Assembly (NCBI GenBank): GCA_902810745.1
Contig: CADDYW010000003.1
Span: 62,001 to 126,000 of the forward strand
DNA: 64,000 bases
Reading direction: 5' to 3'
DNA from: Chloroflexota bacterium
Lineage (GTDB): Bacteria; Chloroflexota; UBA6077; FW602-bin22; CADDYW01
Below, in pieces: positions 1 to 7,946 of this stretch. The translations under genes and the position numbers were made by a program. Position 1 is the stretch's first letter. Each line of letters opens with the position of its first letter. The notes below the pieces were generated by a model. The model searched no databases and was not told the DNA's origin. It was given only the letters and a program-made list of their open reading frames with translations.

Positions 1-1
1 C

Positions 2-880
2 TCGCGGGATGGCACCTGCGGCGCGGCCGGCTCCGACAGCGTCGCCTGCAAGTCCGCTAATGCAACGGTCGCCGCGCAGGAGACGGCCGTCCAGTCCGCG
101 CAGGCGGCCCTGGAAATCGCGAAGAAGCCGGCCACCGCCGACCAGATCGCGGCCGCTGAAAAGGCCCTGCAGAGCGCCCAGGCCGGGCTGAGCAGCGCCC
201 AGACCGCGCTTGCTAAGGTCAAGGCGGGTCCGACAGCGGCCGATCGCGAGGCGGCGAAGGCTCAGGTCGATCAGGCTGCTTCGAGCCTCCGCACCGCGCA
301 GGCGAAGCTCGCTCAATTGCAGGCAGGACCGACGGCGGCGGACAAGGCGGCCGCCCAGAGCGCGGTCGATCAGGCTCGCGCCTCCCTGGAAAAGCTCACG
401 AACGGCGTGTCGCCCGCGACCCTGGACCTCAATCAGGCCAGGATTCACCAGGCCGAGATCCAGGTCGCCGCCGCCGAGCAGGCGCTCAAAGAGGCCGAGC
501 TGATCGCGCCGTTTGACGGCGTCGTCACGTCGGTGAACGTCACGCCCGGCCAGCCATCCGTCGTCAGCGCGGGCTCGACCGCCGGAGCCAGCGCGCCCGC
601 CAGCGCAATCACCGTCGCCGACCTGTCGTCGCTTTACTTCGAGACGAGCGACCTCGACGAGGTCAGCGCGGCGAAAGTGGCCGTCGGCGATCCGGTGAAG
701 GTGACGATCCCGGCGCTCGACAAGCAGACCTTCGACGGCAGCGTGACCGAGGTGTCGCTGGAGCCGACGGTCACGGCCAGCGGCAACGTCAACTACACGG
801 TCAAGATCACGCTGAAGAAATCGCCGCCCGGCCTGCGCTGGGGCCAGACGGCGCGTGTCGAGTTCCTGGCCAAGAAATGA
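2..880 (+). CDS. HlyD/RND-type efflux periplasmic adaptor, C-terminal part
   Basis: The frame is open at the left edge, so the start lies outside the window; 292 residues are visible. The first ~150 residues are an Ala/Gln/Lys-rich coiled-coil hairpin built of near repeats, each containing a GPTAAD segment. A lipoyl/barrel-sandwich segment follows (LIAPFDGVVTSVNVTPGQ), then a beta-barrel domain that ends in FLAKK. This order is typical of membrane-fusion proteins that link an inner-membrane ABC or RND pump to the outside. The pump genes would be expected to the left. A hairpin this long suggests an ABC-type (MacA-like) partner, but that is inference. Confidence 0.85.
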   Translation, partial: SRDGTCGAAGSDSVACKSANATVAAQETAVQSAQAALEIAKKPATADQIAAAEKALQSAQAGLSSAQTALAKVKAGPTAADREAAKAQVDQAASSLRTAQAKLAQLQAGPTAADKAAAQSAVDQARASLEKLTNGVSPATLDLNQARIHQAEIQVAAAEQALKEAELIAPFDGVVTSVNVTPGQPSVVSAGSTAGASAPASAITVADLSSLYFETSDLDEVSAAKVAVGDPVKVTIPALDKQTFDGSVTEVSLEPTVTASGNVNYTVKITLKKSPPGLRWGQTARVEFLAKK

Positions 881-891
881 TCTGGCCGGCC

Positions 892-1458
892 TTACGGAGC
901 GATCGGTAGCTCGGCGGGCGGCACGGTGACGACCAGAAACTGTGCCTCCTCCGCACCGACCGCTTCGTAGGTGTGCGGCACGCGCCCCTCCAGCAGGGCG
1001 CTGTCGCCGTCGGTCAGCTCGATCTCGTGCCCTCCCTGAAGCAGTCGCACGGTGCCACTCAGCACCCAGAGAAGCTCCTGGCCCGGGTGGGCGTGGTCGC
1101 ATCCCCCGGCCAGGCCTCCCGGTTGCAGGCGCAGCAACGCTCCCTGAAGCTGATTCGCCTCGACCGGCGGCGCCAGGTATTCGACCTCCGGCGAGCTGCC
1201 CCAGCGGACGCGGGGACGGCAGCGGGCGCGGACAATGCGCGGCGCGGGGGGCGCTTCAAGCAGATCGCCGGTGCAGAGCCCGAGCGCTTCGGCAATCCTT
1301 CCCAGGCTATCGAGCGAGAGCGAGGCCTTCCCGGTCTCGACCTGACTTACAAACCCCGGGGACAGACCGGCAAGCTGCGCGAGAACTGGAATCGTCATCC
1401 CCTTACGGAGCCGCAGCGCTCGAATCCTTGCTCCAATATTCTGCACTTTTTCTCTCAC
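892..1458 (-). CDS. XRE-family transcriptional regulator with C-terminal cupin
   Basis: The 188-residue protein has an N-terminal helix-turn-helix of the XRE/Cro type (roughly residues 6-62; recognition region around LAGLSPGFVSQVETGKASLS) and a C-terminal small cupin (about 115-185; HAHPGQELLWVLSG, GDSALLEGRVPHTYEA). This architecture is usual for metabolite-sensing repressors/activators. I chose the GTG at 1458 because it sits just before the HTH; the open frame continues to an ATG at 1587, and no clear Shine-Dalgarno precedes the GTG, so the N-terminus is uncertain. The gene is divergent from the TGA-containing redoxin at 1610, which is a plausible target. Confidence 0.85.
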   Translation of the reverse strand: MREKVQNIGARIRALRLRKGMTIPVLAQLAGLSPGFVSQVETGKASLSLDSLGRIAEALGLCTGDLLEAPPAPRIVRARCRPRVRWGSSPEVEYLAPPVEANQLQGALLRLQPGGLAGGCDHAHPGQELLWVLSGTVRLLQGGHEIELTDGDSALLEGRVPHTYEAVGAEEAQFLVVTVPPAELPIAP

Positions 1459-1549
1459 CGACAAGAAATTGACGAAGGTAAAAGTGCTCGCTACACTTGG
1501 CTCAAGACGAGAGTTCGGAGAGGTATTGCTCGCTCGCCCTGAACTCCCG

Positions 1550-1577
1550 TTCGCATTCGTGCTGATGCCATTATATC
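1550..1577 (+). promoter_or_regulatory. Candidate promoter of the TGA-containing redoxin
   Basis: TTCGCA (1550-1555) and TATATC (1572-1577) are spaced by 16 bases, upstream of the ATG at 1610. Each hexamer matches the sigma-70 consensus at 4 of 6 positions. It lies in the divergent region with the XRE regulator. Confidence 0.35.
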
Positions 1578-1609
1578 CCGTGAGCAACGCTCCGCGAACG
1601 GAGATACCG

Positions 1610-2176
1610 ATGCCACTCCTGTCGTCTCACGTACCGCCAGGTACGCGCGCACCAACCTTTACGCTCCCGTCCGCAACGGGCGGATCTCTAGGGATCACCG
1701 ACTTCCACGGTCGGGCTCACCTGGTCCTGGTGTTCCTGCGGGGATCTCGCTGACCGTTCTGCCGGAGGCATCTCGCGCAGTTGCGCGACGACTACGCGGA
1801 ATTTCGCCGTCGAGGGGCAGAGGTCGTCGGCATCGCCCCGCACGACGTCGCCGAGGCCCACCGACTCGTCCAGGATCTCAAGATCCCCTTCCCAATCCTG
1901 GCCGACGATAATCGCGCGGTCTTCCTCGCCTACGACGTCCAGAGTCGCCCGTGGTCGCTCGGCCAGCGGCCGGCCGTCTACGTCGTCGATCGGGCCGGGG
2001 TGATCCGCTGGGCGTATCTCGGCTGGCAGCAATGGGATATTCCGACGAATGCCCAGGTCCTGGCTGTCCTCGACGACCTGGCCGCCGAATATCCAGTCGA
2101 GGGATCGGGAGACGCGGCGGACGATCGACACATTCACGACGCCTCCGAGGCGCACGGACCGGAGACAACGCGCTAG
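1610..2176 (+). CDS. AhpC/TSA-family redoxin with in-frame TGA at the active site (candidate selenoprotein)
   Basis: The ATG at 1610 has a GGAG at 1600-1603. The frame runs to 2176 (188 residues) if the TGA at 1751-1753 (codon 48) is read as an amino acid. The parts on both sides are one thioredoxin-fold redoxin: LVLVFLRGSR, then the TGA, then PFCRRHLAQLRDDYAEF. Family members of the AhpC-TSA_2 type have a CPFC motif at exactly this place, so the TGA replaces the first (catalytic) Cys and leaves a UxxC motif with Cys51. Downstream residues (GAEVVGI, IPFPILADDN, RPAVYVVDRAGVIRW) are intact, with no further stops or frameshifts. A hairpin at 1773-1788 fits a bacterial SECIS. The alternative is a point nonsense mutation (TGC to TGA) or a sequencing error. 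No Sec machinery gene is visible in the window. Confidence 0.75.
1773..1788 (+). promoter_or_regulatory. SECIS-like hairpin downstream of the in-frame TGA
   Basis: Six perfect base pairs (TCGCGC / GCGCGA) close a four-base loop, AGTT. The apical loop starts 25 bases after the TGA and has a G at its second position. Known bacterial SECIS elements lie inside the coding region just after UGA, have a short stem, a small loop with a guanine near its 5' side, and a spacing of roughly 16-37 bases to the loop. The hairpin meets all of these. GC-rich DNA makes short hairpins common, so it is supporting evidence and not proof. Confidence 0.6.
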
Positions 2177-2198
2177 CTCGACGACGAGGGGATACTCG

Positions 2199-2447
2199 AT
2201 GAGGTGGCTCAGGGGCATTGTCGGCCTCTTCCTGCTGTTGCTTGGCCTGGTCTGGATCGCCCAGGGCACGATGCTTCTGCCGGGCAGTGCGATGTCCGGC
2301 CAGATCCAGTGGGCGGCTATTGGCCTCGTGCTCGTTATCATTGGCGGCTGGCTTCTCCAGAGCGCGTTTCGCGGCAGCGGGGTCACGCGCGGAAGACAAT
2401 CGCCTTCCGGGCGTGACGACGGCCCCAAGAGTACCCGAGAGACCTGA
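2199..2447 (+). CDS. Small two-helix membrane protein, unknown function
   Basis: 82 residues from an ATG with a GAGGGG ribosome binding site at 2186-2191. Two hydrophobic segments (about residues 6-27 and 37-58) are followed by a basic, hydrophilic tail. It starts 22 bases after the redoxin stop and is probably co-transcribed with it. I do not recognise a family. Confidence 0.65.
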   Translation: MRWLRGIVGLFLLLLGLVWIAQGTMLLPGSAMSGQIQWAAIGLVLVIIGGWLLQSAFRGSGVTRGRQSPSGRDDGPKSTRET

Positions 2448-2576
2448 CCGGCGTGCCCGTTCGTGCCTCTCGGGTCGTCGCGGTCCCACCTCCGGGCGTT
2501 CCCAGAGTGGTCGCGCGCCCCTGCGCGCCGCGGCGCGAGCTACACCTCCACGCCGGATCCATACCCGCTTCCCGCG

Positions 2577-2605
2577 TTGCCTCGACAGACAGGGGGTGCT
2601 ATGAT
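2577..2605 (+). promoter_or_regulatory. Promoter upstream of the SDR gene
   Basis: TTGCCT (2577-2582), a 17-base spacer and TATGAT (2600-2605), preceded by TGC (extended -10). A start near 2612 would give a leader of ~120 bases to the GTG at 2731. The 2448-2730 gap holds nothing else that I recognise. Confidence 0.6.
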
Positions 2606-2730
2606 CCTGGCGCTGGCTCCGACGCCGGTGCTCCCCGAGAGCGCCGCCAAAGGTACTCCGCGTGTCGGGGCACAGGCTCGTAGCGTGATCGATCCCGTCG
2701 TCATCGAAGATCACACCGGGAGGGATGCTC

Positions 2731-3534
2731 GTGCGTCTGGCTGACAAAGTCGCGATCATCACCGGCGCTGCCCAGGGAATCGGGAAAGGGACCGCGAAGC
2801 TATTCGCCCAGGAAGGTGCGAAGGTCGTCATCGCCGACATTGACGAGGTAAAGGGGAGGCAAGCCGCCGACGAAATCACCGCGAGCGGCGGCGAGGCGGC
2901 ATTCGTCCACACCGACGTCGAGCAGGAAGACGATATCAAAGAGATGGTTCGGTTCGCCGTTGAGCGCTACGGCAAGCTCAACGTGCTGATGAACAACGCC
3001 TACTGGAACAAAGGCGGCACCGTCGTCGAGCTGGAGCGCGCCGACTGGGATAAAGCGATCAACGTGATGGTCCGTGCCATCTACCTCGGCTCGAAGTACG
3101 CGATTCCGCATCTGATCGAGGCGGGCGGTGGATCGATCATCAACACAGCCTCGGTTCACGGCTACCTCGCGGCCGCCCATAGCGCCGTCTACGAAGCGTC
3201 CAAAGCCGCCGTGATCAACCTGAGTCGCCAGATCGCGGTCGACTTTGGCCCGCGCGGAATCCGCTGCAATGCGATCTGTCCTGGCTGGATCATCAATGAG
3301 CGCACGGAAGAGTATCTCAAACAGCACCCCGAGGCTTACGATCGGAACGTCCAGTTCTACCCGGTCCGGCGGGGCGGGCGCCCGATCGACATTGCCTACG
3401 GCGCGCTCTACCTCGCGTCCGACGAGTCGACGTTCGTCACCGGCACTGCGCTGGTCATCGACGGTGGCCTCACCTGCTGGCTCCAGGACAGCCTGGGATA
3501 TCACCTCGAGCAGTATTTCAAGGGCCAGGCGTGA
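2731..3534 (+). CDS. Short-chain dehydrogenase/reductase
   Basis: Classical SDR of 267 residues with the Rossmann motif TGAAQGIG near the N-terminus, the NNA motif (MNNAYWN) and the catalytic S-YxxxK arrangement (TASVHGYLAAAHSAVYEASKAA). GTG at 2731 is chosen over ATG at 2725 because GGGAGGG at 2718-2724 abuts the ATG but is six bases from the GTG. The amidohydrolase follows at once, so the pair probably forms an operon acting on one hydroxylated or cyclic substrate. The substrate cannot be read from the sequence. Confidence 0.85.
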   Translation: MRLADKVAIITGAAQGIGKGTAKLFAQEGAKVVIADIDEVKGRQAADEITASGGEAAFVHTDVEQEDDIKEMVRFAVERYGKLNVLMNNAYWNKGGTVVELERADWDKAINVMVRAIYLGSKYAIPHLIEAGGGSIINTASVHGYLAAAHSAVYEASKAAVINLSRQIAVDFGPRGIRCNAICPGWIINERTEEYLKQHPEAYDRNVQFYPVRRGGRPIDIAYGALYLASDESTFVTGTALVIDGGLTCWLQDSLGYHLEQYFKGQA

Positions 3535-3560
3535 GTTCCCGGCGACGAGTGCGAGAGATC

Positions 3561-5147
3561 ATGTCTGAGACGGCTAACCTGATCCTGGTCAATGGGAAGA
3601 TCCGCACGATGGTGGGCACCACCGCCTCCGCGGTCGCCTGCCGGGGCGAGCACATCGTCGCGGTGGGCTCCGAAAGCGACGTCCTGGCGCTGAGGAGTGG
3701 GGGAGCTGAGATTGTCGATCTCAGTGGGCGCCTGGTTCTTCCCGCGTTTACCGACGCGCACATCCATTTCGCCAGCTTCGCGGTCAGCCGCCAGAGCGTG
3801 GATCTGAAAGGGGTGACGTCGCTCGACGAGGCAGCGCGCCGCGTCGGCGCCGCGGCAGGGCGAACGCCACCGGGCGTCTGGATCGTCGGACGCGGCTGGC
3901 TGCACGATCTCTGGGGAGGCACCCAGCCACACCGCGCGATTCTCGATGCTGCTGCGCCCGGCTCCCCGGTCGCTCTCTGGCGCAATGATGGCCACGCGGT
4001 CTGGGTGAGCAGTGAAGCCCTCCGGCGTGCCGGCATTACGCGCGATACCGCCGATCCTCCAGGCGGCGAGATCCAGCGCGACGCGACGGGCGAGCCAACC
4101 GGCGTGCTGGCCGAGCGTGCTATGGATCTCGTGGTGGCGAAGATCCCCGCGCCATCCGTCGATGATCTCGCCCGCGCGATCGAGGACGCCATCCTCATCG
4201 CCCATCGCTCCGGCCTGGCCGGCATCACCTGCATGGAGGGCTTCGACGCCTATCGCGCCTATCATCAGCTGAAAGAGAACGGCAAGCTCCGACTGCGTGT
4301 CGGCATGTGCCTGGCGCTGGACGCGTTCGACGAGGAGCTCGAGCAGATCAGGCGCGACGGCCGGGGCGATGCCTGGCTGCACTGGACCCATCTCAAGATC
4401 TTCGCCGACGGCGCGCTCGGGCCGCGCACGGCCTGGATGCTCGAACCGTACGACGACGATCCGTCCAACCGTGGTATCTGCGTCACGCCACCAGACGAGA
4501 TGCGGCGCCTGGTCGAACGAGCAGCTCACGAGGGAATCGGCTGCGCCGTCCACGCCATCGGCGACGCCGCGAATCGCGCGGTCCTGGACGTCTTCGAAGC
4601 CACGCGCTCGCTCTGGCACCCGCGCGGTCTGCGGCCACGGATCGAGCACGCTCAGAGCACGACGCCCGCTGACATTCCGCGCTTTCGCCAGGTTGGAGTG
4701 ATCGCCTCGATGCAGCCGATCCACGCGACGCAGGATATGATCGTCGCCGATCGTGCCTGGGGCCGGCGCGTCACGTCATCTTACGCGTTTCGGTCGCTTG
4801 CCGATGCCGGGACTCGACTTGCCTTCGGCTCCGACTGCCCGGTCGAGACGCTGGACGTTCTCCAGGGGCTGTATGCCGCGGTCGCGCGGCGCCGCGCAGA
4901 CGGCTACCCACCGGGCGGCTGGCATCCCGAGCAGCGGCTGACCGTGGCCGAAGCAGTAGCAGCCTACACCTCTGGAGCTGCCTGGGCCGAGGGAGAAGAG
5001 CTGCACCGCGGAACGATCGAGGCCGGCAAGCTCGCGGATCTCGTGATTCTCTCCGACGATATCTTCGCGGGCGCCCCGGAGACGCTCCTCCAGACCCGCG
5101 TCGAGGGAACGATTGTCGGAGGCGAGTGGGTGTATCGCACGTTCTGA
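3561..5147 (+). CDS. Amidohydrolase family 3 (YtcJ-like) metal-dependent hydrolase
   Basis: 528 residues. The metal-binding motif DAHIH (H66, H68) lies in an amidohydrolase TIM barrel. It is followed by HLKIFADGALG, a second histidine region HAIGDAANRAVLD, RIEHAQ, and the late Asp motif GSDCPVETLDVLQG. An N-terminal and C-terminal composite beta-sandwich flanks the barrel (LILVNGKIRTM; GKLADLVILSDD). These are standard for the YtcJ/Amidohydro_3 group, which includes many exoenzyme-like hydrolases of unknown substrate. ATG 3561 is preferred; a GTG at 3531 overlapping the SDR stop would add ten residues. Confidence 0.85.
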   Translation: MSETANLILVNGKIRTMVGTTASAVACRGEHIVAVGSESDVLALRSGGAEIVDLSGRLVLPAFTDAHIHFASFAVSRQSVDLKGVTSLDEAARRVGAAAGRTPPGVWIVGRGWLHDLWGGTQPHRAILDAAAPGSPVALWRNDGHAVWVSSEALRRAGITRDTADPPGGEIQRDATGEPTGVLAERAMDLVVAKIPAPSVDDLARAIEDAILIAHRSGLAGITCMEGFDAYRAYHQLKENGKLRLRVGMCLALDAFDEELEQIRRDGRGDAWLHWTHLKIFADGALGPRTAWMLEPYDDDPSNRGICVTPPDEMRRLVERAAHEGIGCAVHAIGDAANRAVLDVFEATRSLWHPRGLRPRIEHAQSTTPADIPRFRQVGVIASMQPIHATQDMIVADRAWGRRVTSSYAFRSLADAGTRLAFGSDCPVETLDVLQGLYAAVARRRADGYPPGGWHPEQRLTVAEAVAAYTSGAAWAEGEELHRGTIEAGKLADLVILSDDIFAGAPETLLQTRVEGTIVGGEWVYRTF

Positions 5148-5198
5148 GACGCGCGGCGGTTCGCTTCTCGTTACCGGCCCGGGCTCGGTGCCCTCTCG

Positions 5199-5837
5199 TC
5201 AATCCATGATGATCCCGTGCAGGGGGGGCCACTCGGGTGCACTGCACTCGGGGCACTGCAGCTCGACAAACTCGAGCCAGCGCCTGATCTCCTGGCTCGA
5301 TGGCAAAGCCTCGTGCCCATCTCCTGCCCAGGCTGCCCAGATCTCGCCGAAGCGGTCGCTGATCACCAGCGACGGCACGCCGAGGCCCTGCCGCGCGACT
5401 GCCTCGGACGATGGATCGCTGAGGATCGGGTATGGAGACGAAAGAGACGCGGCGAGCCGCCTGGTCTCCGCGAGAGGGTCGGGACCGATCGCGAGGATTG
5501 CAGCCTCTTCGTCACGATAGACCGAGGCATGCGCGGCCAGCTCTCGAAGCATCTCACGGCAGTCGGAACAGGCGGATCCGTGATGGAAGAAGAGGACAAG
5601 GTTGAGTCGCTGGCGATAGCTCCACAGGCTGACCGGTCGCCCCTCGCTGTCGGGGAGTGTGAACGCGCTCAGCATCCGGCCCGACGCCGGACCGCGAATG
5701 ATCGGCGGGCTGTCGACGGCGCGAGTGCGATCGCTATTTTCCTGACCGGGTCGCGTCTGGCGCTGAGAGATCGAAGCCACGGCGGGTGATGGGGTGAGCG
5801 CGTCGGCGCGCGGTCGTCGGGCTGGCATCTTCGCCAC
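5199..5837 (-). CDS. Redoxin (AhpC/TSA-like) with CxxC, long N-terminal extension
   Basis: 212 residues from GTG 5837, which has AAGGGGG a few bases upstream; ATG 5828 is an alternative. The first ~50 residues are low-complexity and polar. The thioredoxin fold then begins (MLSAFTLPDSEGRPVSLW), with the motif SACSDCREML (C90, C93), PYPILSDPSSEAVARQGLG and GVPSLVISDRFGEIW. A second Cys pair, CPEC, lies near the C-terminus and may bind metal or resolve the active-site disulfide. This second redoxin uses Cys where the 1610 gene has TGA. It is divergent from the cobalamin adenosyltransferase. Confidence 0.75.
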   Translation of the reverse strand: MAKMPARRPRADALTPSPAVASISQRQTRPGQENSDRTRAVDSPPIIRGPASGRMLSAFTLPDSEGRPVSLWSYRQRLNLVLFFHHGSACSDCREMLRELAAHASVYRDEEAAILAIGPDPLAETRRLAASLSSPYPILSDPSSEAVARQGLGVPSLVISDRFGEIWAAWAGDGHEALPSSQEIRRWLEFVELQCPECSAPEWPPLHGIIMD

Positions 5838-5898
5838 GGTATACCCCCTTGATGATTCAATTCGGCTGACGGACGACTCCTTCCCTCCCTCGTCCGGA

Positions 5899-5927
5899 AA
5901 GGTACACCCGAGATTCGAATCAGTCAA
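5899..5927 (-). promoter_or_regulatory. Candidate promoter of the CxxC redoxin
   Basis: On the minus strand, TTGACT (plus positions 5922-5927) and TACCTT (5899-5904) are 17 bases apart. The -35 is good, the -10 weak. Confidence 0.3.
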
Positions 5928-5958
5928 GGCCACCGGCGCGAGTTCGTATGCCCATCGC

Positions 5959-5988
5959 TTGACCGAACGCTGTGCAGAGGGGTATGCT
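5959..5988 (+). promoter_or_regulatory. Promoter of the cobalamin adenosyltransferase-peptidase pair
   Basis: TTGACC (5959-5964), an 18-base spacer and TATGCT (5983-5988). The predicted start near 5995 favours the ATG at 6008 over upstream in-frame ATGs. Confidence 0.5.
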
Positions 5989-6007
5989 CTCGATGACAGG
6001 TGGTGCC

Positions 6008-6547
6008 ATGGCGAAGGTGACAACCCGGCGGGGAGACCAGGGATACACCGGCCTTCTCGGGTCAGAGCGGGTTCCCAAGTATGATCCACGTGTCGAGGCG
6101 CTCGGCTTGCTTGACGAGTCGACCTCGGCACTGGGCCTGGCGCGTGCCAGCGCAACAGACGAGCGAGTGCGCGCGCTGATCCTCGGATGGCAGCAGATGC
6201 TCTACCGACTGATGGCCGAGGTTGCTGCGACACCCGACACGGCAGATAAGCTCCAGGTCGCGAGGATCAGTCAGAGTGATGTCGCGGCCCTCGAGCAGAC
6301 GACCGAGGACCTGAAGCGCGAGGTCGATATCAGCAATCGCTTTATCATTCCCGGCGAAACGCTCAGCGGGGCGACGCTCGATCTGGCGAGGACGATCGTC
6401 CGGCGCGCGGAGCGCCACGTCGCGCGCATGGTCCACGCTGGCGATGTGGCCAATCCGGAGATTCTCCGGTATCTGAACCGATTGTCAGACACCCTCTTCG
6501 TTCTTGCTCGCTACGTTGAAGGCGGGCGCAGCCGTGAGGTTTGCTGA
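6008..6547 (+). CDS. PduO-type ATP:cob(I)alamin adenosyltransferase
   Basis: 179 residues. The enzyme transfers the adenosyl group of ATP to cob(I)alamin to make coenzyme B12. The sequence shows the N-terminal ATP-binding signature TTRRGDQGYTGLLG, the acidic helix VEALGLLDESTSALGLARA and the conserved C-terminal helix LARTIVRRAERHV followed by YLNRLSDTLFVLAR. All are hallmarks of the PduO/MMAB trimeric family and the length is normal. AGGTGG precedes the ATG at 6008. It is followed directly by the S41 peptidase, whose GTG is adjacent to this stop, implying translational coupling but no obvious functional link. Confidence 0.9.
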   Translation: MAKVTTRRGDQGYTGLLGSERVPKYDPRVEALGLLDESTSALGLARASATDERVRALILGWQQMLYRLMAEVAATPDTADKLQVARISQSDVAALEQTTEDLKREVDISNRFIIPGETLSGATLDLARTIVRRAERHVARMVHAGDVANPEILRYLNRLSDTLFVLARYVEGGRSREVC

Positions 6548-7894
6548 GTGAAGCGACTCTTCTGGCTCATTCTGGCAGTCGCCCTGACGCTCACAACTGG
6601 CTGCAGTCAGGTTCCGACCAGCACACCGTCGGCCAGTAGCTCGCTCGGCCAGGCCAGTGGCGACGATCCGATCGCCGTCGCCTACCAGCTCATCCTCCAG
6701 CGCTCGGTCGATCCGATCGACGCCGCGACACTCGCCACGGCCGGCGTGAATGGTCTGCGTGCTGCCTTGATCGAGAATGGAGTAACTCCACCCGAGGTGC
6801 CGAGTCCGACCTTCACCCAGGATGCCAATCAGGACGCATCGCTCCTGCACGCCACCGTGCAGGCCACGATCGATCGGTATTCGTCAAAGCTGTCCTCCCA
6901 GAAAGCCAACGACGCGGTGATCTCCGCGATGGCGAAGAGCGTTGGTGACTGCCATACCTCCTACTTCACCCCGGAGCAGTTCAAGCAGCAGATCGCGTGG
7001 GTCCAGGGGCAGATGCAGTTTGGTGGTATCGGTGCATCGCTCCGCAAGGCGAAGCCCGGGGATCCGCTCGTGATCTGGCGCGTTTTCGCGGGAACTCCTG
7101 CCGCGAAGGCCGGACTGAAGGACGGCGATGTGATCCAGGCGGTCGACGGTCGCGATGTGTCGTCATATTCGGTTCAGGCAGTCGTCGATCTGATCCGTGG
7201 TCCCGTCGGCAAGCCGGTCCAGCTAACGATCCTGCCGGTCGGACAGCGGACGAGCCGACCCGTGACGATCGTTCGCGGCGAGATCCAGCCGCCGAACGTC
7301 GAGTACCACATGCTTCCGAATCAGATCGGCTACGTTCAGCTCTACGGATTCCCCGAGAACGTGGCGGGTCAGCTCAAGCAAGCCCTTGATGCGCTCGATC
7401 GCCAGGGCGCACGAAGCTGGATCATCGACGTGCGAGACAACGGCGGTGGCGCACTCGATTCGGTGACCCAGGTACTGTCGATGTTTGTTCCGAAGAATAC
7501 TCTTCTCTTCTACCTCTACGATGCCAACGGCAAGCGAACCGATTACCTGGCCGACGGGAGTGTGCGCTCGCACGTGCCCCCGATCGTCGTCCTGACGAAC
7601 GATGGCACCGGCTCGGGTGGAGAGATCTTCGCGGCCGTGCTTCAGGAGCAGGGCATCGCGACGCTCGTCGGTAGTCGCACCGCCGGCTGCGTCGGAACCG
7701 GGCAGCTTTTCCCTCTCCCCGGTGGGAGTGGGCTGCAGGTAGCCATTGCGAAGCTTCTCACCGGTCAGGGGAAGGTGCTGAATCAGCTGGGGGTGACGCC
7801 AGACATCTCCATCGATATGTCAGTGCAGGATCTGACGAACGGACACGATCCCCAGCTCCAGCGTGGTGTCGAGCTGATCCAGTCCGGCCACTGA
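6548..7894 (+). CDS. S41-family (C-terminal processing) peptidase lipoprotein with altered dyad
   Basis: 448 residues. A lipoprotein signal peptide ends in LTTGC (C19), so the protein should be anchored on the outer face of the membrane. A PDZ domain spans about 150-240 (FGGIGASL, AGLKDGDVIQAVDGRDV). The S41 domain follows (GYVQLYGF, DVRDNGGG, VVLTNDGTGSGGEIF, SRTAGCVGTGQ). Ser356 sits at the nucleophile position. CtpA-type enzymes have the general-base Lys 25 residues later, but this protein has Cys381 there, in TAGC instead of the usual TFGK. It may use another base or be a degraded or binding-only version. The GTG directly follows the upstream stop. Confidence 0.8.
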   Translation: MKRLFWLILAVALTLTTGCSQVPTSTPSASSSLGQASGDDPIAVAYQLILQRSVDPIDAATLATAGVNGLRAALIENGVTPPEVPSPTFTQDANQDASLLHATVQATIDRYSSKLSSQKANDAVISAMAKSVGDCHTSYFTPEQFKQQIAWVQGQMQFGGIGASLRKAKPGDPLVIWRVFAGTPAAKAGLKDGDVIQAVDGRDVSSYSVQAVVDLIRGPVGKPVQLTILPVGQRTSRPVTIVRGEIQPPNVEYHMLPNQIGYVQLYGFPENVAGQLKQALDALDRQGARSWIIDVRDNGGGALDSVTQVLSMFVPKNTLLFYLYDANGKRTDYLADGSVRSHVPPIVVLTNDGTGSGGEIFAAVLQEQGIATLVGSRTAGCVGTGQLFPLPGGSGLQVAIAKLLTGQGKVLNQLGVTPDISIDMSVQDLTNGHDPQLQRGVELIQSGH

Positions 7895-7946
7895 TGCCAC
7901 ACGACGATGGTGGCTTCGACCTCGGACGGCAGGATCGGCCCCAGCG

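Noticed and set aside
1773-1788. Reading the SECIS-like hairpin as an intrinsic terminator
   Set aside because: It has a short loop, no T tract, and lies inside a well-conserved redoxin frame right after an in-frame TGA.
1878-2939. Long minus-strand ORF of 353 codons
   Set aside because: It is a high-GC shadow of the redoxin, small membrane protein and SDR, with no ribosome binding site or domain.
3501-4724. Minus-strand ORF of 407 codons opposite the amidohydrolase
   Set aside because: The plus strand encodes a complete amidohydrolase with all metal motifs; the antisense frame shows no domain.
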